This document shows positions 47,739 through 59,638 of a DNA stretch of 64,000 nt, piece by piece. Under the pieces are notes generated by a model that saw nothing but the letters and a program-made list of their open reading frames with translations, was not told the origin of the DNA and ran no database searches. Both the position numbers and the translations under genes were made by a program. Origin of the DNA: Spinacia oleracea. Lineage: Eukaryota > Streptophyta > Magnoliopsida > Caryophyllales > Amaranthaceae. The stretch's first letter is position 1. Each line of letters opens with the position of its first letter. The DNA lies in NCBI RefSeq assembly GCF_020520425.1, contig NC_079487.1, positions 127,556,385 through 127,620,384 of the forward strand, in the 5' to 3' direction.

Positions 47739-49966
47739 CTAAGTAGCTCCAACACCAAGGAAATCTATGAAAGGTGGTGAAGATGAATTGGGATTATCAT
47801 CTGATCTTGCTGCTTGAAATGAAGGGGATTGTGAGGAGGAGAGAGAATAAGGGTCTGTTTGGGGCAGTGAAATTAGAGAAGAAGAGTTATTGTTGTTGTA
47901 GTAGTAGTAATAGTACGACTCTTGTTGTTGGATTTGCATTTGTATTGGCCTATCCAAACAGCTGCTTTGACTGAACATGCTCACCATGTTATTGTTATTT
48001 GGACCTGCCCAACACAAATTAAATCCAAATATAAATACACAACTCATTTCTAAAATTAACAGCAAAGAATAAATGTGTTATGAGATCAGCAAACAACATG
48101 TACGTAGTATACACATATCTTGGTTATTTTTTAAGATTTAGTATGATGATTTTATTCTCCTTAACATTGACCAAGTAAAAGTCTATGCCTACATTTGGTA
48201 ATTGGTAGGGGTTAAAAGAGTTAAGTTAGCTATGTATTAACCGTTATTTACCTAACACATTATTCTTACGGAGTACTTCTTTAATTTCCTTTTGTGCTTG
48301 GATTTAGAGTCTTTAACTAATTACAAGAGTAATGAGTATTACATAGTATAGTACTAATTTTCCATTTCCCCGTTTTTGATCTTTAATTACTCATGCGACA
48401 CTACTGTAAGGACAAATACTTATAAGCTCGATCAATGAGATATTGACCTAATGATGAAAACTAAGGGGTTTTGAATACAGTAGGTCACATGTTCAAATCT
48501 CCCCCTCGTATTTGTAATTTATATTGCCTTTGTGACTTTTTTTACTTGAAAATACAACTTCCATATAACCTCTAGTCTAATTAGACATTAAACTTTTGTT
48601 TGTGCAAGGCAATGTGTTAATACTCCGTAAACAACACACATAAAATTGAGCTTATAAATTTAACCTAGAGAGAATTAATAAGACTAGAATAAAGAGAAAT
48701 TAAACATAATAAAAAGAAGAAAACCCACCTGAAAAGAAATCCAAAGGAGACTGCGGATGACCACAAAACCCATTACTACCACCATTGTTAGGGAAAGAAG
48801 AACATTGGTTGTTGTTGTTGTTGTTAATATTAATCCCACCATTATAACAAGTATTATACGAGCTTGGTGGTTGTTCATCATCTTCCATTGACGACGACGA
48901 CGGCGATCTCCTCCCATTATTAAAATCATGTTGGTTATTAAGAGGAAAACTCGACGACGATGACGGTTGTTGTTGTTGATGTTGTTGATATTGTTGATGA
49001 TGAGCCATAAGATTACGGCGACGTCTATAAGCACTAGATTGTTCTCGATACTTCCTAGCCATGATAACATGCCAATGATTTTTAACAGCATTATCAGTTC
49101 TTCCAGGAAATAGTCGTGCTATCATTGCCCATTTGTTTCCGTACACTCTATGTGCTTGCATTAATCTTTCCTCCTCTTCTTCTGTAAATGCTCTCCTGTT
49201 TATCCTTGGGTCTAGTTGGTTGAACCACCTTAACCTGCAACTTTTACCTGTCAATTTTATACAAACGTTATTATTATGATCAACCCTTTGATAATTAAAT
49301 TTTTACAAAATGAAAATGAAAATGAAAATGAAAATGAAAATAAAGATTATGACCAAAACTTTGATAAATGGAATAGGGAATTAATACCAACATTTATCAA
49401 ACACAATTAATTTTGTTATGACCGTACATAAATCATTACTACTCATTTCTTTGTATTTTTATTTAATTTTTTTTTTTGGGTTTGAGATTGAATAATAACA
49501 AATGGTTAGAAAAGGGGATTAAATTAAAGAAAGAATTACCTGATCTTCCTTGTAATTTCTCAGCAATGAGGTTCCAATTCTGAGGGCCATAAATAGCAAC
49601 AAGTTCTTTGAGCTTACTATCTTCAGCAGGTCGCCAATGTCCTCTTGCACAAGCCTTACTTTCTTTAGAACCACCCACTTTATTACTATTATCATTATTG
49701 TTATTATTTTCATAAAAGTTTTCATCTTTACAACTTGCATTGGAATTGAGATCCATATTAGAAACCGAAACCGAAACCCCATGTTTTTCAACAAAATCAC
49801 ACACTTTCCCCTCAATTACTTCTTGTTGTCTACTGGTAAAACTACCAAGAAAGGGGAAACCCCTGTTCTGCGGCCGCTCTTCGGAGGCGGCGGCCGGCAT
49901 TGCACCGAATGAGGCGGTTTTCGTTAGCGACAGCGAGGTTAAGTCCGGAAACGCGCTCATACCCAT
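47739..49966 (-). CDS. R2R3-MYB transcription factor, subgroup 21 (LOF1/LOF2/MYB52-like)
   Basis: Three exons on the minus strand: 49540-49966, 48729-49247 and 47739-48004, with GT..AG introns. They join in phase to 1212 nt, or 403 residues. Exon 1 begins [16 protein letters not shown] and ends in R2 ([31 protein letters not shown]). R2 starts near residue 107 and has its regular Trp residues. Exon 2 completes R2 ([18 protein letters not shown]) and holds R3 ([40 protein letters not shown]). In R3 the first Trp is replaced by Phe, as usual. It continues [13 protein letters not shown] and Gln-, Ser- and Asn-rich tracts. Exon 3 ends [12 protein letters not shown]. The [13 protein letters not shown] segment and [10 protein letters not shown] tail suit subgroup 21, whose members act in organ boundaries, secondary walls or stress. 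It is probably a nuclear activator or repressor; the exact orthologue cannot be fixed. The gene looks intact, with introns in the standard MYB positions. Confidence 0.92.
48430..48550 (+). mobile_element. tRNA-derived SINE within MYB intron 2
   Basis: ATTGACCTAATGATGAAAAC (A-box region) and GTCACATGTTCAAATCTCCC (B box), followed by CGTATTTGTAATTTATATTG and CCTTTGTGACTTTTTTT, as in the other SINEs here. The tail is degraded and the target duplication not resolved. It lies inside the 724-bp second intron of the MYB gene. Confidence 0.6.
49310..49345. repeat. (AAAATG)n microsatellite in MYB intron 1
   Basis: About five to six AAAATG-type units within the intron between 49248 and 49539. Confidence 0.8.
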
Positions 49967-50110
49967 TTGAAATTAAGAAAGAAGACGAACAATACTGAAA
50001 TAAATTATCCAAATCAAAGAGAATGTTGGAGATACTTGAGTAGTAACAAGCTAACAAGAAAACTTGTTAGCCATGCCCAAATTTTAAGCTTAATTTTGTA
50101 GAGAGAGAAA

Positions 50111-50119
50111 GTATATATA
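50111..50119 (-). promoter_or_regulatory. Probable TATA box of the MYB gene
   Basis: The minus strand reads CTATATATAC flanked by CT-rich sequence, about 145 bp upstream of the ATG (49964-49966). A CT-rich leader surrounds it. Assigned by position and sequence only. Confidence 0.5.
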
Positions 50120-51279
50120 GAGAGAGAAATGAAGGAGAAGAAAGCAATTGAAAATGGCAAAAGTGTTTGTAACAGAAACCTACAACTCAAACCCCTTTAT
50201 CTCTCTCTCTTACTCTTGAGTTAAAATAAATACTACTGCCTCCCCAAGTTGTTAAACACCCTGCTGACTGACCTTTTGATGTAACTCCCAACCAAAACAA
50301 ATATTAGACCTTTTTTAAATTGGGTCCATCTTTTTTTTTTTCATTTGATTTGATTGTGCAAAACAACAAAATTAATTTAGCGGGTTTGCATGTTTAGGAT
50401 AACTAAGGTCTAAGGGCCTCGTTTGATATAGTTTTTTTCTTTTTAATTATTTCTTCAGTTTTTTAATAATTAAAAAATATATACGAAGTATATGAAAATC
50501 ACATAAAATAGTTTCCAGTTTTTTAATTGTTGTAATTTTTCAAAATTAAAACGACCTCTAATATGTATGACTATTCAATATTTTTTAGCTAATAATTTAT
50601 TCTAAATCACAAAATTGAAAATAAAGGTCCAATTATTAATGAGATTTTAGCCTAATAGCAGATATTAAGGGTCGGTATATGAAAGATAGATCACAAATTT
50701 GAATCCAAATTAGTGGAGACTAATTAGATGCAGGTATAATAATAATAACCTGTTAAGAATGTATATAGGGTGTTTTTTAATAGGTTGATAAAAAAAGGTA
50801 ATAATAAGCTAAGTTGAGCTACTTCATAACAACAGAAAAAGATAGTCCTAAACAAGTTAAGTGAGTCAAAGAAGCTGATATAAGGGCTTTGGAGGCATTG
50901 ATGACCAACCACAAGAAAGAAATGAACGTGTGTAGTGTAACTAATAAGCCCCACTCTCAAAATCTAGTTTAGATTAGGTCTGACTATTTTTGTGTTTGCA
51001 TTTAAATCTCTTTTGTTCTTAACTTTGGCAAAACAGTCCTCAACCCATCACACGTGTGTCCAATTTTTAATACCTCACTAAGTCACTATAGTATACACTA
51101 ATAGAGAATCCATTTAGGAGTTGTATTGACTTTTTGTATTTTATTATGCATAATTCAATCCTAGTCTTGCTAGTTCATTGTTAATTAAATGGAGCTTAAC
51201 TAACTAAATTGAAATAAATCAAATTGAATTATATTAAATTATGCTGAACAAAATTGAGCTTAACTAAAATGAACTGAAA
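50120..51279. other. Intergenic, MYB upstream region
   Basis: AT-rich. 50650-50740 faintly resembles a SINE (GCCTAATAGCAGATATTAAG, CACAAATTTGAATCC), too diverged to call. No other genes. Confidence 0.35.
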
Positions 51280-52033
51280 TCTATATATATATTATTAAAT
51301 CTCCAAGGCAATCCATGCCATCTCTCCACGTGTCACGATGACTTGGCAAGTAACATGGCATCGTAGCGCCACATCATATGCACACATGATTGTTTATTGT
51401 GTCTTCACCATAAAAAATTGTTGCTACCAATCCTTGAACCCATGACCTCTTGTATGTTAATGCCAAATTTTATCCATCACATCAACGATACAACTTGTGA
51501 CTCCAAAACAACTAAAATTGAGAAAAGTCGTATAAAAATTTAATGCCCAAATTTATGTATTTGAGTAACAATTTATGATAATAATTTTTTTCTTAATTTT
51601 TTTTTCTTTTACTAACCAAATCATATAGCTTTTCTAGAAATTTATTTAGATCAAACATAAAACCATGACATTGATAGAGAAAAGAGTAGGAAAAAGAATA
51701 TTACGCTTTCTTTTAGCCAATCAAATGTGTTTTTTTTCCTCTAAAATGTATTTCGACTTTGTAACTCAATATACAATTGTAATTTAATTTTTTTGATAAG
51801 TTGTAAGTAAAGTATTACAAAAAATAAAGTTTTATACAAATAAAATTACTCAAAATTTTAGTTCAAAAATTGTTGGTTAAATAATTTTATTCTTAAATTA
51901 CATATATAATAAAATTCATATTATTATTCTCAAATTGCATATATAAAAAAATTTATAAGTAAATTACAAATGAATAAAAAAACAAATCAAACTACATGCA
52001 ACACTCCGGGACATCGCCCGAGACACTAACTAG
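51280..52033 (+). mobile_element. Small non-autonomous Helitron
   Basis: 754 bp. The 5' end TCTATATATATATTATTAAA follows A. The 3' end has a CGGG-ACATCG-CCCG hairpin (52007-52020), then AGACACTAA and CTAG before T (52034). Insertion between A and T, absence of target duplication, the TC start and the CTRRT end all fit Helitrons. The interior is AT-rich with no Rep/helicase, so mobility would need an autonomous partner. Confidence 0.82.
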
Positions 52034-52484
52034 TTAAATCTAAAAAATCAAGCCTTAAAACTAATTAAAAGGGTTACGTTGTTTCTCTCCCTATCTCTTT
52101 AATAACAAGAATGTGACGGTTTTGGTAAAGCAAGGGGCATGTACAATTATGGAGAGCTTTCTTGTCAAAAGACCAAATAATAAAACTGAGGAGGCCTTTG
52201 ACACCAGACTTCTGCCAACATTAGTTAATAGCTTAAATCTCAATCAATCAAACTCTATCAATATCCATGTCTCTTTGCTTTTGAGAGTTGCAATGTTGGG
52301 CACCTGAGGTAGAGTGGTAGACCCACCCAACCAATTTCATGTTTAATGCCCTTAATTATCCCCAATTTCTACTTTACCTTAATTGTGATTTTATCTTTCC
52401 CAATTTAGAAACTTCTTAAAGTCATCATTTAATTAAGAGGCTGTTTTTTTTCATGTGCCTGGATCGGATCATCTATCTCACAAA

Positions 52485-52860
52485 TAGACCTGGTTATTGG
52501 ACAGGGTAGTCCAATGGATATAGGGTTAGAGTCATGTTAATAAGACTTTTATTGGTCTGGGCTTTTATTGGACAGGGTCGTTATAGGGTCAAACTTATAC
52601 CGCAATTATTTTGAAAACTGAAATAGTAATGATACAAAAAATTGTGTATATAGCTTCGTATTCAGTTGTACTTGCACATGACTCTTTTGTTTTTCATTTT
52701 TCATTGCTTATTTATTAACCCGCCCACTAACGACCCGCTATTGACGTGCGATCCGCTTTTGACCCGCTCATTATCGACCCGCTAAAAATGACCCTTTCAT
52801 TACCCGACTCGCTTTTGACCCGCACTGACCCTGACCCGCCCCGCCCAATAACCAGGTCTA
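52485..52860. mobile_element. hAT-type MITE
   Basis: 376 bp with inverted ends TAGACCTGGTTATTGG and its complement, flanked by a perfect 8-bp duplication CTCACAAA (52477-52484, 52861-52868), the hAT target size. The right half is full of GACCCGC words. No transposase. Confidence 0.88.
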
Positions 52861-53940
52861 CTCACAAATTGTGTGTCATTTCTTTCGTTGTTGATATTTG
52901 TACTCTGTCAATCGCTTCGTATTTTTCAGTTTTAAAATTACAATAGTATAAACCAATAGAATAAAAAAAGATACACAAATAATACGCAGATTGTGGGACT
53001 GGAAATTTTAACTATTTTCTTAATTAATTAATTATCACCTTAGCTTCCATAATATTTTTTGTCTCTTTTGAGAGTAAATGACGGATAACCAAATGCCTAT
53101 ATATGTTAACTTCCATTAATATATAAGATGTTGTAATCAAGCTAAGTTGATTCAATTAGGATATGTACTTTGAAAGTAACACAACAGCACATGTATCACA
53201 AAAACATGTCAACTTCCTAGCTATAACAAATTTATAGTTGAATGTGCGCTTTTCACTTAGATATTGACCCTAATGTTAGGAGTTCAATATTTACCGGCTG
53301 GAAATTTGTAATTCTTAAAGGTCATGAGGATACTCTTATGAAAAATTTGTCAGAAATGATCTTTTAAAACACAAAAATTGTGAGAAATGACCTTTTTAAA
53401 AAAAAGTTGTGAAAGAAAGCCCAATTGGATTTATTTATTTTGTGAATAAGGACCATAAGCGATTTTCTAGTGGTAAACGACTGTTTTCCGGCGTTGACCA
53501 TCACGTAACACGAACGTGTCTTAAATATTAACATTTTTTTTTTTAAAGTTTGCCTCCAATATTTTCCCCCACCCCCAACTATATAACTTATTTAGATGTA
53601 AAAAAAAAAAAAACGATTTTTCTCTCCTGCTCTGCTGCTCCTTCGCCATTTTCTTCTTCCTTCCAACCACAAATTTCTTCTCCTCAGTCGAAATCAACTA
53701 AATTCTGTTAACCCAATTGATTGTCGGTCCTTTTCGTACGAGGTAACACTAAAAACCCCAATTTTTTTGCTCAAATTTCTCCAAATTTTGAATTCTTGTG
53801 CTTAATTTTTTTTATTTTTTTTAATTTCTTTTCTTCTGATTTTACTATGCAGGATTTAATTCTGATTTTATCCAATTGCTTGTGTTTTTTTACATCTGAA
53901 TAAGTTAGTTAGGGGTGGGGGGAAATATTGGAGGAAAACT

Positions 53941-53972
53941 TTAATAAATAATAATAATAATAATAATAATAA
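53941..53972. repeat. (AAT)n microsatellite
   Basis: About nine AAT units near the inner edge of the right inverted arm. Confidence 0.85.
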
Positions 53973-54099
53973 ATGTTAAAGTTTAAGACACGTGATGGTC
54001 AACGCCGGAAAACAGTCGTTGACCATCGAAAAATCGCTTATGGTCCTTATTCACAACAAAAAAAACTCAATTGGGCCTTCTTTCACAACTTTTATTTAA

Positions 54100-55860
54100 C
54101 AGCCCGTCTCTTGTGTGACCGGTCACACCATCAACTTGATGGTGTGACACATTCACATTAAAGATTTGCTAATTTTAGATCAGTAGGTGTAAGCTTCTTC
54201 TCCAGGATTAACTTGACATCACTCACATCTTTAAACTCCATATTATTGGTTTTGATGTGTTGACGCAATAATTCCAACACTTGATCATCTGAAAGACGAC
54301 GATCTTGTTCTGTTTTTTATTTCTTGGGGATGGAACGTCTGATGGGCGGATTATAAAAAGAAGTAACTGAAATTATAAAAAGAAGCAATCACTTAGTAAC
54401 TCTACTAATATTTTCTAAAGCTATTAAAGTAATTACTACTAATATTACTATAAAAAAAAGTAACAGATCTAAACTATAGAAGTGACATACCTAAACTAAA
54501 AAAGTATCTCCTCTAAAACTACTCCGTATAAAAAAAGTAACATGTCTAAACTATAGAAGTAACATACATAAACTAAAGAAGTAACATGTCTAAACTATAT
54601 AATTAACATACCTAAACTAAAAAAGTACCTCTTCTACAATTATAAAAAAAAAAAGTACATGTCTAAACTATTGAAGTAAAATACCTAAACTAAAAAAGTA
54701 ACATGTCTAAACAATAGAATTAACATACCTAAACTAAAGAAGTACCTCTTCTAAAATTATAAAAAAAGTATCATGGCTAATATAGAAGTAACATACCTAA
54801 ACTTAAAAGGTACCTCCCCTAAAATTAATCCGTATAAAAAAAGTAACATGTCTAAATTATAGAAGTAACATACCTAAACTAAAAAAGTACCTCCTCTAAA
54901 ATTAAAAAAAAAAGTAACATGTCTAAACTATAGAAGTAACATACCTAAACCAAAAAGGTACCTCCTTTAAAACTACTCCGTATAAAAAAAAAGTAACATG
55001 TCTAAACTATAGAAGTAACATACCTAAACTAAAAAAGTACCTCCTCTAAAATTATAAAAAAAGTAACATGTCTAAACTATAGAAATAACATACCTAAACT
55101 AAAAAGGTACCTCCCCTAAAATTACTCTCGTGTAAAAAAAGTAACATGTCTAAACTATAGAAATAACATACCTAAACAAAAAAAGTATCTCCTCTAAAAT
55201 TAAAAAAAAAAAAGTAACATGTCTAAATTATAGAAGTAACATACCTAAACTTATAAGGTACTTCCCCTAAAACTACTCCGTATAAAAAAAGTAACATGTC
55301 TAAACTATAGAAAGTAACATATCTAAACAAAAAAGTACCTCCTCTAAAATTATATATAAAAAAGTAACATGTCTAAACTATAGAAGTAACATACCTAAAC
55401 TAAAAATGTACCTCCCATAAAACTACTCCGTAAGTCCGTATAAAAAAAGTAACATGTCTACTTCTTTTTTTTTTTACAAGTATAGTAAACATATTGTTTC
55501 TAATTTCCTATTCATTATCTCTTTATTGCTTAGTTTACCTTGATGAGTCCAGTGACATATTAGCTAGAAATTAATCCAACGTAACCGAAAATGTTCTTAG
55601 GATTATTATGTGTTTCAATAAGAATATTTGACGCTAGATCCAGAAAGGAGTCGGTTTAATTAATGCAGAGTATATAAGAGTAAAATTTCAAATAATGTCC
55701 TTTCCAGGAGAAGATGCATGGTGATATAGAAGGGATGGGTGATAGTTTTGTACTCTTGGTCATCTTTCATGTTGTTTTAATAACCAAGGTCAGTCCATAT
55801 AGTGTGAACACGTCACACCATCAATTTGATGGTGTGGACGATCTCATAAAAGACTTGAGG
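54100..55860 (-). mobile_element. Minisatellite-bearing transposon, copy 2, with captured coding scrap
   Basis: 1761 bp flanked by TTTATTTAA (54091-54099) and TTTGTTTAA (55861-55869), a 9-bp duplication with one mismatch. The ends are CAGCCCGTCTC with ACCATCAACTTGATGGT on the left and the same palindromic core inverted on the right (ACCATCAATTTGATGGT). The interior is a ~70-bp minisatellite at about 54440-55460, in the same orientation as copy 3. Unlike copies 1 and 3 it has about 300 bp of extra sequence between left end and array, with a short open frame on the minus strand (see next), plus unrelated sequence at 55460-55800. It is inserted in the right arm of the 53341-55923 element, so it is the younger of the two. 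Confidence 0.75.
54160..54310 (-). pseudogene. Short captured coding fragment, possibly B3/DUF313-like
   Basis: A minus-strand frame of about 50 codons reads RLSDDQVLELLRQHI, NNMEFKDVSDVK and LILEKKLTPTDLKLAN and then stops. The LILEKKLTPTDLK part resembles the start of plant B3 (DUF313-type) domains, but the match is short and recalled, not computed. No start codon or DNA-binding core remains. Its position inside a Mutator-like element suggests Pack-MULE-style capture. Confidence 0.35.
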
Positions 55861-55923
55861 TTTGTTTAAAGGTGCTTTTCACAATTTTTGTGTTTTAAAA
55901 TGTCATTTCTGATAAATTTTCCT

Positions 55924-58265
55924 ATTCTTATTCGATATGCCACCTCCTGATGTTTTGATGCTCCATTTGATACTCTTATTTACATCGCAATGTAATATTT
56001 GAATCAGATCAAAATCATCGTTGTAATCATAACAGATCGATAGACACTATCGCTAGCTAGTTTTTGTTTTTACTTGACAGAAGAAGGGAAAGCAGCACAA
56101 ACATAGGAAGAAAGTGGAATACGTTACACAAAACTTCTGGTAAAAATCAACAGCACGTGCACTGACTTAATACAAAAGAGAATGGAACTGTTTAAAAACT
56201 CCAATAGAAAAGATGAACATGAACATGAACATGAAAATGTAGTACGGAGTAATTGTGTTGGGGGGTTAAAATAAAAAGGGTTACTCCATATATATTCCAT
56301 TGAAGAGTCTAATCAGAGAGTAAATTGTAGTGGGTTTGATTTTCCTTAAGAAGCGGAGATTGGATGGAAAAATGGAAAATGATGAAGAAAGAGGCAATTA
56401 AGTTCTGGCAAATGCATGTTCCCAAAAAAATCAACTTACTATTTAAACCAGTTAAAAGGATGAAAGTATATTTCCATCTAAGGAATGTCTTCCCTTCTGC
56501 TTACTTGTGACTTGTGTTCTCCCACCACTATTCATCCCCCTTTCTCATTGTTTAAAGAGTGAGTCAAAGAGTTTAAATATTTACCGATTGTGAGGGTGAT
56601 TTATCTCTAGTGTGAAGGGGAGTCTGGGTTAGAGTATGGAGTCAGACTCTTGGGATAATATGATAAAAGAATATACCGAATCTAGATGTGAGTTTTAAAA
56701 TTCGAGATTTATTTAAGACTCTATATCTTTCACCGAATCAAATCACTTCACATCATCAAACTCAATCATCTTATGTATCCATATCATATGTATCCTTGTG
56801 ATGGAATAAAAAAAAATCATCCACATAAAAAATTATAATACTGCCAAATACAATACACAAAAAATTTCGCACGCGCAATAAAACTAGTACTGTACTAAAC
56901 TATGTATAGACCAGATCATATGAAGCTAAGGTGGTAAATTACAAAATGCGTATTTTAACTAAGGTGGTAAATCACAAAATGTGTATTTCTAAATGTTGTA
57001 ATTTGTAGAAGTCCAAAAATCCTATAAATTTTGCCCGACAAGAAACTGATTCGAAAACCCCCGCTACTTGGCACGAAACATCGGGCTTTGTGTTCGATAA
57101 TTTGGGCCAACCCGACATAATGTGGCGGAGTTATTTTTTGCACTACCCATCCGAACCCAGCTCAGTCCGATATTTACAACCTAACAAGAATGTTTTAAAA
57201 GGAACAAAATAGTGTAATTATTTAACGTATGTATAACCAAAAATATTGTGTCCGTACAAGAAAGCTCAGCTGGAAAATTGGCATTGAAAAGTTCTTTTAC
57301 TCCGTATGTAAATACAAATAATATAATACCCCACATAAAAAGGGCAAAAAAACAGAGCATTTGTTTCAGCCAACAAATTTTGAGTTCAATCCAACCTCTA
57401 TGCGGGTGTCTCTAGAGCACATAGGGGACCAAACAAGGCATACACCATACAAGTTTGAGTCACAAATCAATTCACAGAGATGACACCAACAATATTTACT
57501 TTTCTAAAAAACTATAGTACATTATGCGACTTGTATGTTGTATGTTATGTCGTGATGGTATAGAATTATAGACGTAATTTGATCTCGAGTTATAAGTACG
57601 TATCATTTTTATTTATCAGCCTTGCGTGATTTTACTAACTAAAATTAATTACGAGTCCTTCGAAAAAGTTAATGACGAGTATTCCATTCCCACTTGCATG
57701 ATTATATTTGCACCAAAAATTAATAATGCATGATCGGATTTTATAGGATTAATCATAGTTTAGCCTTTTGTGATCAACCGGTAAGTTGAACTTTGATCAT
57801 TACATTAATTTAATTAACGAGTCCTAGCTTTATTGAAAATAATAACGTGAGACTATAGTTTATTTGATCTCGTTGCATCAATTCCTAATTAAATGTCATT
57901 TATCTTGTATCACATCGGATAAGATATAGATCAGATCAAATTAAAAGAATGCAGATGAACTAAAAAACAAGGCAAATAGTGAGAGTAGAAAGGGTGTGTA
58001 AGTTTTAGACGATGTCAAACGCTATGAATAGAGATGCACATTGGGAATCCACAAGTAGTTGTGTTTTAATGCAGTTTTGTCTAAAATTGAGGCTGCAGAT
58101 AAGTTACTAGTGGTACTGTTTTCCTATTTTTATCCATCTATTGATCGTATATCCTATTACATTTTTTAGTATCCAATCACACCAATTAACCAAAATTTAC
58201 CCTCAATTTCACCAAATATAGGTAACTGTCCATTGCCTAGGTGTAAAAAGATGGAGAATGATAGA
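55924..58265. other. Intergenic, AT-rich
   Basis: No intact gene. ATGAACATGAACATGAACAT microrepeat at about 56213. CCCGACATAATGTGG and GGGCCAACCCG words near 57060-57130 look like degenerate hAT-type repeat. Confidence 0.35.
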
Positions 58266-58420
58266 GTAACCCTAAGGGTTGGTAATCCTTTTAATATTGA
58301 TTTTTAATTGGTTACAAATGCATTGAAATTTTACATATAACACTTTCTCTCTCCAATTAATTATGTTTATATATTATTTTATGTTATATGTATCTTAAGG
58401 GTTACCAACCCTTAGGGTCA
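58266..58420. repeat. Small MITE with GGGTTGGTAA inverted ends
   Basis: TAACCCTAAGGGTTGGTAAT at the left and GGTTACCAACCCTTAGGGTC at the right are inverted copies, each also partly palindromic (CCCTAAGGGTT). About 155 bp. Target duplication not clear. Confidence 0.65.
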
Positions 58421-59059
58421 ACCAAACATTTTCCCAAAAAGATGTACTCGTTTTAAAAATCCGATGATTGTTTTATTTGCACGCTCTCTCTCTTTTTATC
58501 ATTTATGTTTTTCGTTTCTAATGTCTTATTTTAGTCTTTACATTTTGAATACTTCTTTTTATATTATAACATAAAGTTCAGTCAAAAATCATGTGAAGTA
58601 ATTAATTTAAACCAATCACATTCATTAGCTCGTTAAATCTCTCACACTTTTCCATTGGAATATTAAATCTTTCTCATTTCTCCAATGTCAAATTTTGAAT
58701 AAAAGTGAAAGTATTAGTATTAATAAATATAATTTACATTGTTTAAGTAAAAAAAAAGAATCTTTGTTCACAATAAATATTTGTTAAATTGCGTGCACAA
58801 AACTAAACGTAAAGAATAAAAAGAGACGAAAGAAGTATTTATTATAATAATATCGGGAATAAAAAATACATTTTAACATACTTGGTTCTAGGTGCATCCG
58901 AGTAAACGGCTCGAATGTGTTTTTGTGCTTGATGGGAGTTAGTGGCGGCACCAGTAAAGGTTCAGTGGGTTCAACTTAATTCTTACTGGCCCGGAAAAAA
59001 ATCTGCCAGGTTTTTTATAATTAAACACCATTATATCTAATAAAAGCCACGAATATGTC

Positions 59060-59190
59060 GCAAGCAAACCAAGTGTTGTGATGGTTTTGACATTAACCTA
59101 TTAAATCGAGGGTCTTGAGTTCGATTGAAAATCGTTTGAGCTTTTTTGTTTAAAGTCGTTTGAGCATCTCATACTCATAATTCTGTATTC
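59060..59190 (+). repeat. Possible SINE head fragment
   Basis: AGTGTTGTGATGGTTTTGAC (A-box-like) and GGTCTTGAGTTCGATTG (B-box-like) at the usual spacing. No tail or duplication. Confidence 0.35.
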
Positions 59191-59432
59191 TACCCCCGAA
59201 CAAAGCCTCGTCATTTTGAAATAACTTATACTGCATATAAACCTCTTTTGTTTTCCTTTCCTTTCCTCTTTTTCTTTTTCTTTTACATTAAATTGAATTT
59301 TTTTGATTTGATTTTGAATAGGTTGAGATTAGCTGAAGGGTTTAGAGCATATGTTGAATGATTGTGTGTCAAAGTCACAAAAATCACCCGTTTGTTTTTT
59401 CCTATATTCAAGATTTTTAGTGTACGACATTG

Positions 59433-59623
59433 TTTTTTTGGTTCTACTACGAGGAGTTCCCACCGCCTTCGGCAGGTGGACTAATCTCCCGCGGGAGTTT
59501 GCATGGGTACCTCGACGGGCAGCATCCCTCCCAGTTGAGATTTTTTTCATTCCCAAGCCTCGAACCCGAGACCTTGGTTAAGGAGCAAAAGACCCTTAAC
59601 CACTCATGCCAAGGCTCAATTGG
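59433..59623 (-). mobile_element. tRNA-derived SINE with perfect target duplication
   Basis: On the minus strand: GCCTTGGCATGAGTGGTTAA (A box), GGTCTCGGGTTCGAGGC (B box), a GC-rich body and a short poly(A) (poly-T on + at 59433-59439). It is flanked by TAGTGTACGACATTG (59418-59432 and 59624-59638), a perfect 15-bp duplication. Open frames across it on both strands are artefacts. Confidence 0.88.
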
Positions 59624-59638
59624 TAGTGTACGACATTG

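Larger units (their letters stand above)
53341..55923. mobile_element. Long-TIR DNA transposon interrupted by a second element
   Basis: Inverted arms of about 190 bp. The left (53341-53535) runs from AAAAATTTGTCAGAAATGAT to AAACGACTGTTTTCCGGCGT and TGACCATCACGT. The right arm (53965-54099, resumed at 55870-55923) is its complement, split by the 54100-55860 element. Flanks ACTCTTATG and ATTCTTATT may be a decayed 9-bp duplication, suggesting Mutator-like. The original element would be about 820 bp. The centre (53545-53960) has poly-T, CT-rich and (AAT)n sequence and no transposase. Confidence 0.75.

Noticed and set aside
47774-47974. Plus-strand frame opposite MYB exon 3
   Set aside because: Shadow of the real minus-strand exon, whose splice sites and C-terminal motif are clear.
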